Below, piece by piece: positions 27,301 through 39,900 of a stretch of 64,000 nucleotides of DNA (position 1 is the stretch's first letter; every line of letters starts with the position of its first letter). The translations under genes and the position numbers were made by a program. The DNA lies in the NCBI GenBank assembly GCA_037349105.1, contig JAYJMM010000095.1:868001-932000 (forward strand), in the 5' to 3' direction. The DNA comes from Limnomonas spitsbergensis. Taxonomy: Eukaryota; Chlorophyta; Chlorophyceae; Chlamydomonadales. The notes beneath the pieces are model-generated. The model was not told where the DNA came from, made no database searches, and was given only the letters and a program-made list of their open reading frames with translations.

Positions 27301-30300
27301 CTGGAGCACAGCTGGCGGACATGGTGCAGCAGCTGGTGTCTGCACTCAACAGCCAGGAGATCCCCAACGTGGCGTCAATGCTGGAGGTGTTCAACAGGGA
27401 CCTGGTGGGTGGAGCAGGGGAGAAACGCATCAGGAGGGGGCGGGCCACAGAGAGGGGGGAAACGCACCAGGAGGGGAGAAATGCACCTGGAGGGCGGGCC
27501 ACGGAGCACAGCATCACGGTCTGTTTTGTTTTTAAACTGTTTTTTACACATCGGCCGAATGGTTGCCCAATCCTTTGCGCAGGTCTCCAAGAGCGTGCGA
27601 CACTATGAGGCCGCCCTCAATGCTCTGCACCTGCCGCTGGACTTGGAGGTGATGGCGGCAAAGGAGGCAGTGGCCAGGGTGAGGCAGGGGACAGGCAGGG
27701 TCTGGGGAGAAAGATGATTCTTTAACCTATTAAAAAAAGGGTGATGAATGCAGGCGGTAATGAACCATTCAGGATTGCTGCACAAGCAATGTGAAATAAG
27801 CAACAGCTACTGAGGGGGTAGGGGGATGAACAGGGAGGAACTGGGGCTGGGTTTTCAGCGAGTCCCGAGAAACCAATTCCTTGAACCCTAAACTGGTCCC
27901 TCTTTAAGCTTGTGCTTTAGGCTATTGGTGTGTGCGATTGAAGGACAAAGCTCGGCTGAACAAGACCCCTTAAAGAGGTTAGCTCCGACGATGTGTCGAT
28001 GTGTCGGGCCTGGCGCAAAGGAGATGTCACACGGTCACACGAGGGCTGCGTTGAGGGTTTACCGGATCTGCTCCTGCCTTGCCAGCTCGTGGGTTTTTGA
28101 TCAGAGGGAGGGTGCGCCGCTGCCTAGCTGGCATATCTGACAGACAGACGCCAAGAATCAGAATAAAAGCTTCTTGCCTTGGGGCATCAATTCATGAATT
28201 TTTGATGTGTTTTGGTTCTGTTTCGTAGCGAAGTCCTGCCCGACCTGCAACTCCCGTGTGCCCCAGATCTGATGACCAAGAGGTGGTGAGGTGGTGACCT
28301 CCTGTGCTGCCTGGACATAATCCCTCATGGCCTCATGGCCTCATGTGACCCTGGATCTGACCCGCACTGCACCCTATGTGCGCTGTTTCTTATTACCTCC
28401 CAAGTCATGGGACTGACCCGGAATCTGACCTGCGCTCCTGACTCTGCAGGCTGGCGCTGTCCAGCTGTTTGAGGCCTCAGTGGTGGGGCGCAAGAAGGCA
28501 GTGGCACTCAAGGAACAACTCATGGCGGTAAGGGGAGAGGGGGCTGGATCCACTTTTAGGGTAAAAGGCTGATGAAGTGATTCCTCACTTATACATAATT
28601 TCCTCTGATACCACATGCTTGTTGTAACCTAGGATCTCGAGCTGATAATACTTTGTTACCTTAGAGGACACCTGGCCTGCTAGTTCCCTGTACAGAGCAC
28701 TTTGAACCTGAATTCCTTCAATATGCAACCCCAAACCCTAAATCCTTACAGGACCTAGATCGCGAGTTCCATGTGAAGAGCACCGAGAACCTGGCTTCGT
28801 CTAACAGTCTCTGCAGCGACCTCGAGGCAAGGTACATGCAAGCTTCACAACTAGCTCCTTCGATGCACGGCTGTTAAGAGGCTATTCCTAGTTCAAATGT
28901 TTTCTAATAAACTCATATGCCTACATTTTTTGTTTGTTAATACGATATCACCTTTCTTTTCCTGCTTTTTTATTCCAAGTGGTTGGCTAGTACATCCGTC
29001 TTATCTAGTGCCTTCTTGGCACCACTGGACTGAAACCTAAAAATAGTGCAATTTTGCCGTTCCCTGGCCAAACCCCCGTCTATGGGGGGGAGGGGGCCCT
29101 CACATAGATGGGCCTGCCCCTGCACGATTATATTTGGCATCTGACAGGACTGCATGCCCTCATTCAGGATGACCTGTTCCAAACCGTTGGGGTTTGTTCT
29201 CGCAGGGCCTTGCACCCTGTCACCTAAACCGCCTCACTGCCGCCTGCTATACCCTCTCAAATTCTGTCTCAGGGCCCTCTGCCTGCTTCTTTGTTTCCTG
29301 TCCCTGTCTGTGTGACGTCCGCAATGGGTAAAATAGGTTCCAGGCCTCCAACCCTACATTAGTGTTACTATTGTCACTGTTCCCACCCTCTTACACCTCA
29401 TCTCACCCTCCTCTTCCAGCTCTAGCGATACTTTATATCCTCGTGTAGCCCATCTCGGCACAGGTGAGTCGTATTATCACATATATCTGCTCTCACCCCC
29501 TTAGCCTACACCCATCACCCTACCCTAGGATGACCATGTACCCCAGGACGCTACCCATCTCACTACGTCATCATCAGGTGTGACACAGACTTAGACGGGT
29601 TGCAAGACATGCTGCCTTCTCACCCTTATCACTCTTACCATTAGGTGTGACACAGACTTCGACGGGCTACAGGACATGCTGCCTTCTCACTGTTATCACA
29701 CTTACCATTAGGTGTGAGACGGAGCTGGGCGGGCTACAGGGCATGCTGCCTTCTCACCTTTATCACTCTTACCGTTAGGTGTGAGACGGAGCTGGACGGG
29801 TTACAGGGCATGCGACTTCCCTCGCTGCGAAACTTCAATGTGACGTTCCAGAGATGCGAGGCTGCATTTCAGAGGGGCTGCTTGGGGCCTGCCAAGGTGG
29901 GGTGGGGCAAGAGGGGCCCTCAACCTGAAATTAGGCCGCTTGGAGGGGGAGGCAAAAGAAAGAGATGGAGTTTTGCTTTTATCAGGGAAGGAGACAACCC
30001 ACATTATTTAGATGTGATTAGACTCCTCACAGCTTTAAGGATATGATTACAAATCGTGGCAGGGGCCGCTAAGATGAGCCATTCTGGTTGCGTCTCCCTT
30101 GCCCCAATGCAAGCTCAGACGGGTCCGCAGGTGCCTGCCTGCCTATGGCTTACAGTTGCATTGATATAAGGGAAGGAGGGAGGCTGCCTCTCTTCCTGGA
30201 TGCTCGTAATTTCTCCCGTCGAACCCGCTTCCAGTGACCTCCAGCATCCACAACTTGCGTCCTGCCCCGTCCCGCCCATCCTGCCCATGTCCCCACATCT

Positions 30301-31507
30301 GTACAATCCCCTGTTAAGATCTCCCTGGGTTGTCACAGCCTCCCTTCAAGCTTGACCTCTTCTTTCGCTGCAATAATCCAAGCTGCTTTTAAATGCACGC
30401 CCTTGCCAAGGCAGCAGTAGGAACCTTACTGCTGGCTTCATGCTTTTGACCTAATACCTCCCCCGTCCTACTCCCCCCCCCGTCATATTGCTGCCTCTTC
30501 TGTGTTCCTGCCTCCAGGCCAGCTTTTCCGAGCGCTTGCTTAAGGCATGGCACCGGTCACAGTCTCAATTCAGCAAGGACTATAACGACAGGCTGTACAC
30601 AGGTAGGCGTGTGGTTGGTTCAGTCATAAAACTTTAACTTGGCTTTATTCAAGTGGCAATGAAAGCCACCTGCTCAGGGGTACAAGTCTTCTGGCTAACC
30701 TCCTGTCATGTCTGCCGGCCCTGCCCTGATCCAACCGCTTCCATTCGGTTACGGTCTGCCCCCCCCCCCTCACCACACCCCAGCTTATTTCCACCACGCC
30801 CCGCCCTGTAACCACATGCCATATCGACACCCTCTATGTAGCTTATCCTTCCCTTGTTCCTGACTGCTTATGGCCCTCTCACCCCCCCCCTCTATACTCC
30901 ACCCCACCCTTCTACCTGACTCCCTGTGCCACTTGCCTTCTCATGCCCCCTGTACCCCATCCTTCCCTTCCACCCTCCTCACCTCCACCTCGCCTTCTCA
31001 TGCCCCCTGTACCCACCCTTCTTGTCATGCCACCCAAGGCCTTCTCTTCCTGTCGGTTGGGCTGGCCCTCCTGTGCCGCTTTGTCATCCAAATCCGGCTG
31101 CTGGAGGCACTCGGCTGGGCCGCCTTTGTCTTCCTTCAGGTGTACCCCCACCTGCAGCTAGGAGGTGCCATGTACGACACACGGGGGTGGCATTTCACGG
31201 TAAGCTTCTGTACTGCTTTGTGTAAGATATTCCTCAACGAACCGTGCTGTTGGTCAGATTTTAGTACTTGACTAGATAACTAGAACCTTACAACTTCCTT
31301 GCACATGTGTGACAATGTGGGCTGTTGCACATGCAGGTGCGTGTGTGGGAGCTGCTCATGTTTGCGCTGTTTGGGTTTAGTGGCGCCTGGCTGGTGTGGC
31401 TGCTGGCCCTCGTTGTAGTGCTGGTGGCGAGGACGGTAATCCTCGCTCGGGCACCCCAGCGCCGCACGCAGCGGAAGATGCACTCCACGAGAGATCTGGA
31501 TGTGTAG
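21325..31507 (+). CDS. guanylate-binding-protein-like large GTPase with C-terminal membrane segments
   Basis: Fifteen exons: 21325-21344, 22078-22244, 23535-23638, 24316-24407, 25091-25289, 25486-25612, 26314-26426, 27261-27404, 27583-27678, 28450-28527, 28752-28831, 29779-29896, 30518-30602, 31039-31199, 31337-31507. All phases join; 584 residues. The first exon codes only MANSPD plus two bases, with a perfect AG/GTGAGT donor. The large-GTPase domain shows P-loop GPYRSGKS (44-51), switch I HTRDTQTKGIW (70-80), DTEG (102-105) and the guanine-reading RD in QRDF (190-191), characteristic of the GBP family. Helices with GAQLADMVQQL and DLEVMAAKEAV, then Cys-bearing segments, follow. Residues about 476-508 and 534-564 are hydrophobic, anchoring the protein in a membrane, and a basic tail ends RDLDV. 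It resembles the membrane-anchored plant guanylate-binding family. GTP hydrolysis is expected; the cellular role is unknown. Residues 169-178 form a glycine-rich insert. Confidence 0.93.
22975..23215 (+). repeat. polypurine / G-rich tract with 18-bp tandem units in GTPase intron 2
   Basis: Nearly pure G and A for about 240 bases, including three to four tandem GAGGAGGAGGAGGGGATT-like units near 23050-23105, long G runs near 23180-23190, and a direct repeat GGCCTGCCAAGATGAG at about 23149 and 23200. On the coding strand it is G-rich, so G-quadruplex or triplex formation is possible. It is intronic. Confidence 0.8.
29578..29778 (+). repeat. 67-bp tandem repeat x 3 duplicating a 3' splice site and exon start
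   Basis: GTGTGA starts at 29578, 29645 and 29712, and at the true exon 12 start 29779: an exact 67-base period. Each unit carries an AG acceptor, a copy of about the first 35 bases of exon 12, and the pyrimidine-rich DNA leading to the next acceptor. An upstream acceptor would run into an in-frame TAG at the end of its unit, so only the last gives an open product. Confidence 0.9.
30860..31038 (+). repeat. long polypyrimidine tract before GTPase exon 14
   Basis: A CT-rich stretch with a near-direct repeat of CCTTCTCATGCCCCCTGTAC at about 30937 and 30993, running up to the exon 14 acceptor CCCAAG. It is much longer than an ordinary polypyrimidine tract. Confidence 0.6.
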
Positions 31508-32289
31508 TATTTAATATGAGAGGTATGGGAGACACACAGTTGTAATTGTATTGGGGCAGTTCAGAATGCAACGACGTTTTCTGGCGGATTACTGGATCTT
31601 GTTTGCTTCTTCCACCATGAACTGGAGCAGACTTAACAGGCATGTGAAAGAGTATATTCATATTTGTCTTATTTATCGTCAGTGCACGAAACAGCATACC
31701 TGTCTAGGCCTGAAGAAAGACGTGGAAGGTAGGTCTTGGATGTAATCCATGCTCCTTTAGACCTTGCCCAAGACCTATGAATGCAGTACTTATTTCCGTG
31801 TCTTCTATCATTTGTCTCCCCCCCCTCCATCCTTGTCATGTTCTTCCAATCAGGTTAACAAAATATCATCGCAAGCGTTCGGAAAAGCTATACAGTGACT
31901 AGATGACCACACCAACCAGTCATAAACCCCTTGACCTTGGTGACCTAATTACCTTCATGTTAAGCAAACGGCTAAGCAGGAAAGAGCCCTCAAGTACAAT
32001 GGCCAATGCCAGCTTTGGTAAAAAGAGCCTTGACACAATTGAACACGTTTCTATACCAGGGAAAAGCCTAAGCAGTATCGTGTTGATGTACCGCAATACC
32101 CAAATACCAAGACTCACACTATACGGGATACAACTTCTCCAAGATCATCATCGGTGGGGAGGTTCCAAGGATGGACAGAAAGTGCCCAGAACAAAAACTT
32201 GAGGATCCAATGTACAGGAAAAGAAACCTTCCCCCGAAGCAACAGAGGCGAAATTCCTGTAAGTTCAAATGATGAACCATACAAACATT
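31508..32289. other. spacer between the GTPase gene and the satellite array
   Basis: Holds the GTPase 3' flank. No other gene seen. From about 32208 a stretch CAGGAAAAGAAACC followed by GAAGCAACAG and ending at the array looks like a strongly decayed, shortened satellite monomer at the edge; this is uncertain. Confidence 0.45.
31541..31545 (+). terminator. candidate TGTAA polyadenylation signal of the GTPase gene
   Basis: TGTAA, the usual poly(A) signal of chlorophycean algae, occurs 34 bases after the GTPase stop codon. A second one lies at about 31740. A five-base word is weak evidence, and the 3' UTR would be unusually short. Confidence 0.3.
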
Positions 32290-33923
32290 GCAGGGAAGGA
32301 AACCCTGCTTTGTGGCAATAGTCGTCACTGCCGGGCAAGTACCAAAGCAAATTAATGCAAACACAAGAAGGCCATGCGGTAAAGTAAGGCTCAGAAACCA
32401 CACGCACACCAAGAGGGTGACATGTGCAGGGAAGGAAACCCTGCTTTGTGGCAATAGTCATCACAGCCGGGCAAGTACCAAAGCAAATTAATGCAAACAC
32501 AAGAAGGCCATGCGGTAAAGTAAGGCTCAGAAACCACACGCACACCAAGAGGGTGACATGTGCAGGGAAGGAAACCCTGCTTTGTGGCAATAGTCGTCAC
32601 AGCCGGGCAAGTACCAAAGCAAATTAATGCAAACACAAGAAGGCCATGCGGTAAAGTAAGGCTCAGAAACCACACGCACACCAAGAGGGTGACATGTGCA
32701 GGGAAGGAAACCCTGCTTTGTGGCAATAGTCGTCACTGCCGGGCAAGTACCAAAGCAAATTAATGCAAACACAAGAAGGCCATGCGGTAAAGTAAGGCTC
32801 AGAAACCACACGCACACCAAGAGGGTGACATGTGCAGGGAAGGAAACCCTGCTTTGTGGCAATAGTCGTCACAGCCGGGTAAGTACCAAAGCAAATTAAT
32901 GCAAACACAAGAAGGCCATGCGGTAAAGTAAGGCTCAGAAACCACACGCACACCAAGAGGGTGACATGTGCAGGGAAGGAAACCCTGCTTTGTGGCAATA
33001 GTCGTCACAGCCGGGCAAGTACCAAAGCAAATTAATGCAAACACAAGAAGGCCATGCAGGTAAAGTAAGGCTCAGAAACCACACGCACACCAAGAGGGTG
33101 ACATGTGCAGGGAAGGAAACCCTGCTTTGTGGCAATAGTCGTCACTGCCGGGCAAGTACCAAAGCAAATTAATGCAAACACAAGAAGGCCATGCGGTAAA
33201 GTAAGGCTCAGAAACCACACGCACACCAAGAGGGTGACATGTGCAGGGAAGGAAACCCTGCTTTGTGGCAATAGTCATCACAGCCGGGCAAGTACCAAAG
33301 CAAATTAATGCAAACACAAGAAGGCCATGCGGTAAAGTAAGGCTCAGAAACCACACGCACACCAAGAGGGTGACATGTGCAGGGAAGGAAACCCTGCTTT
33401 GTGGCAATAGTCGTCACAGCCGGGCAAGTACCAAAGCAAATTAATGCAAACACAAGAAGGCCATGCGGTAAAGTAAGGCTCAGAAACCACACGCACACCA
33501 AGAGGGTGACATGTGCAGGGAAGGAAACCCTGCTTTGTGGCAATAGTCGTCACTGCCGGGCAAGTACCAAAGCAAATTAATGCAAACACAAGAAGGCCAT
33601 GCGGTAAAGTAAGGCTCAGAAACCACACGCACACCAAGAGGGTGACATGTGCAGGGAAGGAAACCCTGCTTTGTGGCAATAGTCGTCACAGCCGGGTAAG
33701 TACCAAAGCAAATTAATGCAAACACAAGAAGGCCATGCGGTAAAGTAAGGCTCAGAAACCACACGCACACCAAGAGGGTGACATGTGCAGGGAAGGAAAC
33801 CCTGCTTTGTGGCAATAGTCGTCACAGCCGGGCAAGTACCAAAGCAAATTAATGCAAACACAAGAAGGCCATGCAGGTAAAGTAAGGCTCAGAAACCACA
33901 CGCACACCAAGAGGGTGACATGT
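32290..33923 (+). repeat. six-monomer higher-order repeat (817 bp x 2) at the array edge
   Basis: The first twelve monomers show the same variant order twice: CACTGCC; GTCATCAC; standard; CACTGCC; GGGTAAG; and a monomer with an extra base (CATGCAGGTAAAG at about 33053 and 33872). The one-base insertion makes the block 817 rather than 816 bases. The pattern does not continue unchanged beyond 33924. Confidence 0.85.
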
Positions 33924-36900
33924 GCAGGGAAGGAAACCCTGCTTTGTGGCAATAGTCGTCACTGCCGGGCAAGTACCAAAGCAAATTAATGCAAACACAA
34001 GAAGGCCATGCGGTAAAGTAAGGCTCAGAAACCACACGCACACCAAGAGGGTGACATGTGCAGGGAAGGAAACCCTGCTTTGTGGCAATAGTCGTCACTG
34101 CCGGGCAAGTACCAAAGCAAATTAATGCAAACACAAGAAGGCCATGCGGTAAAGTAAGGCTCAGAAACCACACGCACACCAAGAGGGTGACATGTGCAGG
34201 GAAGGAAACCCTGCTTTGTGGCAATAGTCGTCACAGCCGGGTAAGTACCAAAGCAAATTAATGCAAACACAAGAAGGCCATGCGGTAAAGTAAGGCTCAG
34301 AAACCACACGCACACCAAGAGGGTGACATGTGCAGGGAAGGAAACCCTGCTTTGTGGCAATAGTCGTCACAGCCGGGTAAGTACCAAAGCAAATTAATGC
34401 AAACACAAGAAGGCCATGCGGTAAAGTAAGGCTCAGAAACCACACGCACACCAAGAGGGTGACATGTGCAGGGAAGGAAACCCTGCTTTGTGGCAATAGT
34501 CGTCACAGCCGGGCAAGTACCAAAGCAAATTAATGCAAACACAAGAAGGCCATGCGGTAAAGTAAGGCTCAGAAACCACACGCACACCAAGAGGGTGACA
34601 TGTGCAGGGAAGGAAACCCTGCTTTGTGGCAATAGTCGTCACAGCCGGGCAAGTACCAAAGCAAATTAATGCAAACACAAGAAGGCCATGCGGTAAAGTA
34701 AGGCTCAGAAACCACACGCACACCAAGAGGGTGACATGTGCAGGGAAGGAAACCCTGCTTTGTGGCAATAGTCGTCACAGCCGGGCAAGTACCAAAGCAA
34801 ATTAATGCAAACACAAGAAGGCCATGCGGTAAAGTAAGGCTCAGAAACCACACGCACACCAAGAGGGTGACATGTGCAGGGAAGGAAACCCTGCTTTGTG
34901 GCAATAGTCGTCACAGCCGGGCAAGTACCAAAGCAAATTAATGCAAACACAAGAAGGCCATGCGGTAAAGTAAGGCTCAGAAACCACACGCACACCAAGA
35001 GGGTGACATGTGCAGGGAAGGAAACCCTGCTTTGTGGCAATAGTCGTCGCAGCCGGGTAAGTACCAAAGCAAATTAATGCAAACACAAGAAGGCCATGCG
35101 GTAAAGTAAGGCTCAGAAACCACACGCACACCAAGAGGGTGACATGTGCAGGGAAGGAAACCCTGCTTTGTGGCAATAGTCGTCACAGCCGGGCAAGTAC
35201 CAAAGCAAATTAATGCAAACACAAGAAGGCCATGCGGTAAAGTAAGGCTCAGAAACCACACGCACACCAAGAGGGTGACATGTGCAGGGAAGGAAACCCT
35301 GCTTTGTGGCAATAGTCGTCACAGCCGGGCAAGTACCAAAGCAAGTAATGCAAACACAAGAAGGCCATGCGGTAAAGTAAGGCTCAGAAACCACACGCAC
35401 ACCAAGAGGGTGACATGTGCAGGGAAGGAAACCCTGCTTTGTGGCAATAGTCGTCACAGCCGGGCAAGTACCAAAGCAAATTAATGCAAACACAAGAAGG
35501 CCATGCGGTAAAGTAAGGCTCAGAAACCACACGCACACCAAGAGGGTGACATGTGCAGGGAAGGAAACCCTGCTTTGTGGCAATAGTCGTCACTGCCGGG
35601 CAAGTACCAAAGCAAATTAATGCAAACACAAGAAGGCCATGCGGTAAAGTAAGGCTCAGAAACCACACGCACACCAAGAGGGTGACATGTGCAGGGAAGG
35701 AAACCCTGCTTTGTGGCAATAGTCGTCACAGCCGGGCAAGTACCAAAGCAAATTAATGCAAACACAAGAAGGCCATGCGGTAAAGTAAGGCTCAGAAACC
35801 ACACGCACACCAAGAGGGTGACATGTGCAGGGAAGGAAACCCTGCTTTGTGGCAATAGTCGTCACAGCCGGGCAAGTACCAAAGCAAATTAATGCAAACA
35901 CAAGAAGGCCATGCGGTAAAGTAAGGCTCAGAAACCACACGCACACCAAGAGGGTGACATGTGCAGGGAAGGAAACCCTGCTTTGTGGCAATAGTCGTCA
36001 CAGCCGGGCAAGTACCAAAGCAAATTAATGCAAACACAAGAAGGCCATGCGGTAAAGTAAGGCTCAGAAACCACACGCACACCAAGAGGGTGACATGTGC
36101 AGGGAAGGAAACCCTGCTTTGTGGCAATAGTCGTCACTGCCGGGCAAGTACCAAAGCAAATTAATGCAAACACAAGAAGGCCATGCGGTAAAGTAAGGCT
36201 CAGAAACCACACGCACACCAAGAGGGTGACATGTGCAGGGAAGGAAACCCTGCTTTGTGGCAATAGTCGTCACATGCCGGGCAAGTACCAAAGCAAATTA
36301 ATGCAAACACAAGAAGGCCATGCGGTAAAGTAAGGCTCAGAAACCACACGCACACCAAGAGGGTGACATGTGCAGGGAAGGAAACCCTGCTTTGTGGCAA
36401 TAGTCGTCACAGCCGGGCAAGTACCAAAGCAAATTAATGCAAACACAAGAAGGCCATGCGGTAAAGTAAGGCTCAGAAACCACACGCACACCAAGAGGGT
36501 GACATGTGCAGGGAAGGAAACCCTGCTTTGTGGCAATAGTCGTCACAGCCGGGTAAGTACCAAAGCAAATTAATGCAAACACAAGAAGGCCATGCGGTAA
36601 AGTAAGGCTCAGAAACCACACGCACACCAAGAGGGTGACATGTGCAGGGAAGGAAACCCTGCTTTGTGGCAATAGTCGTCACAGCCGGGCAAGTACCAAA
36701 AGCAAATTAATGCAAACACAAGAAGGCCATGCGGTAAAGTAAGGCTCAGAAACCACACGCACACCAAGAGGGTGACATGTGCAGGGAAGGAAACCCTGCT
36801 TTGTGGCAATAGTCGTCACAGCCGGGCAAGTACCAAAGCAAATTAATGCAAACACAAGAAGGCCATGCGGTAAAGTAAGGCTCAGAAACCACACGCACAC

Positions 36901-39900
36901 CAAGAGGGTGACATGTGCAGGGAAGGAAACCCTGCTTTGTGGCAATAGTCGTCACAGCCGGGCAAGTACCAAAGCAAATTAATGCAAACACAAGAAGGCC
37001 ATGCGGTAAAGTAAGGCTCAGAAACCACACGCACACCAAGAGGGTGACATGTGCAGGGAAGGAAACCCTGCTTTGTGGCAATAGTCGTCACAGCCGGGCA
37101 AGTACCAAAGCAAATTAATGCAAACACAAGAAGGCCATGCGGTAAAGTAAGGCTCAGAAACCACACGCACACCAAGAGGGTGACATGTGCAGGGAAGGAA
37201 ACCCTGCTTTGTGGCAATAGTCGTCACAGCCGGGCAAGTACCAAAGCAAATTAATGCAAACACAAGAAGGCCATGCGGTAAAGTAAGGCTCAGAAACCAC
37301 ACGCACACCAAGAGGGTGACATGTGCAGGGAAGGAAACCCTGCTTTGTGGCAATAGTCGTCACAGCCGGGCAAGTACCAAAGCAAATTAATGCAAACACA
37401 AGAAGGCCATGCGGTAAAGTAAGGCTCAGAAACCACACGCACACCAAGAGGGTGACATGTGCAGGGAAGGAAACCCTGCTTTGTGGCAATAGTCGTCACA
37501 GCCGGGCAAGTACCAAAGCAAATTAATGCAAACACAAGAAGGCCATGCGGTAAAGTAAGGCTCAGAAACCACACGCACACCAAGAGGGTGACATGTGCAG
37601 GGAAGGAAACCCTGCTTTGTGGCAATAGTCGTCACAGCCGGGCAAGTACCAAAGCAAATTAATGCAAACACAAGAAGGCCATGCGGTAAAGTAAGGCTCA
37701 GAAACCACACGCACACCAAGAGGGTGACATGTGCAGGGAAGGAAACCCTGCTTTGTGGCAATAGTCGTCACAGCCGGGCAAGTACCAAAGCAAATTAATG
37801 CAAACACAAGAAGGCCATGCGGTAAAGTAAGGCTCAGAAACCACACGCACACCAAGAGGGTGACATGTGCAGGGAAGGAAACCCTGCTTTGTGGCAATAG
37901 TCGTCACAGCCGGGCAAGTACCAAAGCAAATTAATGCAAACACAAGAAGGCCATGCGGTAAAGTAAGGCTCAGAAACCACACGCACACCAAGAGGGTGAC
38001 ATGTGCAGGGAAGGAAACCCTGCTTTGTGGCAATAGTCAGTCACAGCCGGGCAAGTACCAAAGCAAATTAATGCAAACACAAGAAGGCCATGCGGTAAAG
38101 TAAGGCTCAGAAACCACACGCACACCAAGAGGGTGACATGTGCAGGGAAGGAAACCCTGCTTTGTGGCAATAGTCGTCACAGCCGGGCAAGTACCAAAGC
38201 AAATTAATGCAAACACAAGAAGGCCATGCGGTAAAGTAAGGCTCAGAAACCACACGCACACCAAGAGGGTGACATGTGCAGGGAAGGAAACCCTGCTTTG
38301 TGGCAATAGTCGTCACAGCCGGGCAAGTACCAAAGCAAATTAATGCAAACACAAGAAGGCCATGCGGTAAAGTAAGGCTCAGAAACCACACGCACACCAA
38401 GAGGGTGACATGTGCAGGGAAGGAAACCCTGCTTTGTGGCAATAGTCGTCACAGCCGGGCAAGTACCAAAGCAAATTAATGCAAACACAAGAAGGCCATG
38501 CGGTAAAGTAAGGCTCAGAAACCACACGCACACCAAGAGGGTGACATGTGCAGGGAAGGAAACCCTGCTTTGTGGCAATAGTCGTCACAGCCGGGCAAGT
38601 ACCAAAGCAAATTAATGCAAACACAAGAAGGCCATGCGGTAAGTAAGGCTCAGAAACCACACGCACACCAAGAGGGTGACATGTGCAGGGAAGGAAACCC
38701 TGCTTTGTGGCAATAGTCAGTCACAGCCGGGCAAGTACCAAAGCAAATTAATGCAAACACAAGAAGGCCATGCGGTAAAGTAAGGCTCAGAAACCACACG
38801 CACACCAAGAGGGTGACATGTGCAGGGAAGGAAACCCTGCTTTGTGGCAATAGTCGTCACAGCCGGGCAAGTACCAAAGCAAATTAATGCAAACACAAGA
38901 AGGCCATGCGGTAAAGTAAGGCTCAGAAACCACACGCACACCAAGAGGGTGACATGTGCAGGGAAGGAAACCCTGCTTTGTGGCAATAGTCGTCACAGCC
39001 GGGCAAGTACCAAAGCAAATTAATGCAAACACAAGAAGGCCATGCGGTAAAGTAAGGCTCAGAAACCACACGCACACCAAGAGGGTGACATGTGCAGGGA
39101 AGGAAACCCTGCTTTGTGGCAATAGTCGTCACAGCCGGGCAAGTACCAAAGCAAATTAATGCAAACACAAGAAGGCCATGCGGTAAAGTAAGGCTCAGAA
39201 ACCACACGCACACCAAGAGGGTGACATGTGCAGGGAAGGAAACCCTGCTTTGTGGCAATAGTCGTCACAGCCGGGCAAGTACCAAAGCAAATTAATGCAA
39301 ACACAAGAAGGCCATGCGGTAAAGTAAGGCTCAGAAACCACACGCACACCAAGAGGGTGACATGTGCAGGGAAGGAAACCCTGCTTTGTGGCAATAGTCG
39401 TCACAGCCGGGCAAGTACCAAAGCAAATTAATGCAAACACAAGAAGGCCATGCGGTAAAGTAAGGCTCAGAAACCACACGCACACCAAGAGGGTGACATG
39501 TGCAGGGAAGGAAACCCTGCTTTGTGGCAATAGTCGTCACAGCCGGGCAAGTACCAAAGCAAATTAATGCAAACACAAGAAGGCCATGCGGTAAAGTAAG
39601 GCTCAGAAACCACACGCACACCAAGAGGGTGACATGTGCAGGGAAGGAAACCCTGCTTTGTGGCAATAGTCGTCACAGCCGGGCAAGTACCAAAGCAAAT
39701 TAATGCAAACACAAGAAGGCCATGCGGTAAAGTAAGGCTCAGAAACCACACGCACACCAAGAGGGTGACATGTGCAGGGAAGGAAACCCTGCTTTGTGGC
39801 AATAGTCGTCACAGCCGGGCAAGTACCAAAGCAAATTAATGCAAACACAAGAAGGCCATGCGGTAAAGTAAGGCTCAGAAACCACACGCACACCAAGAGG

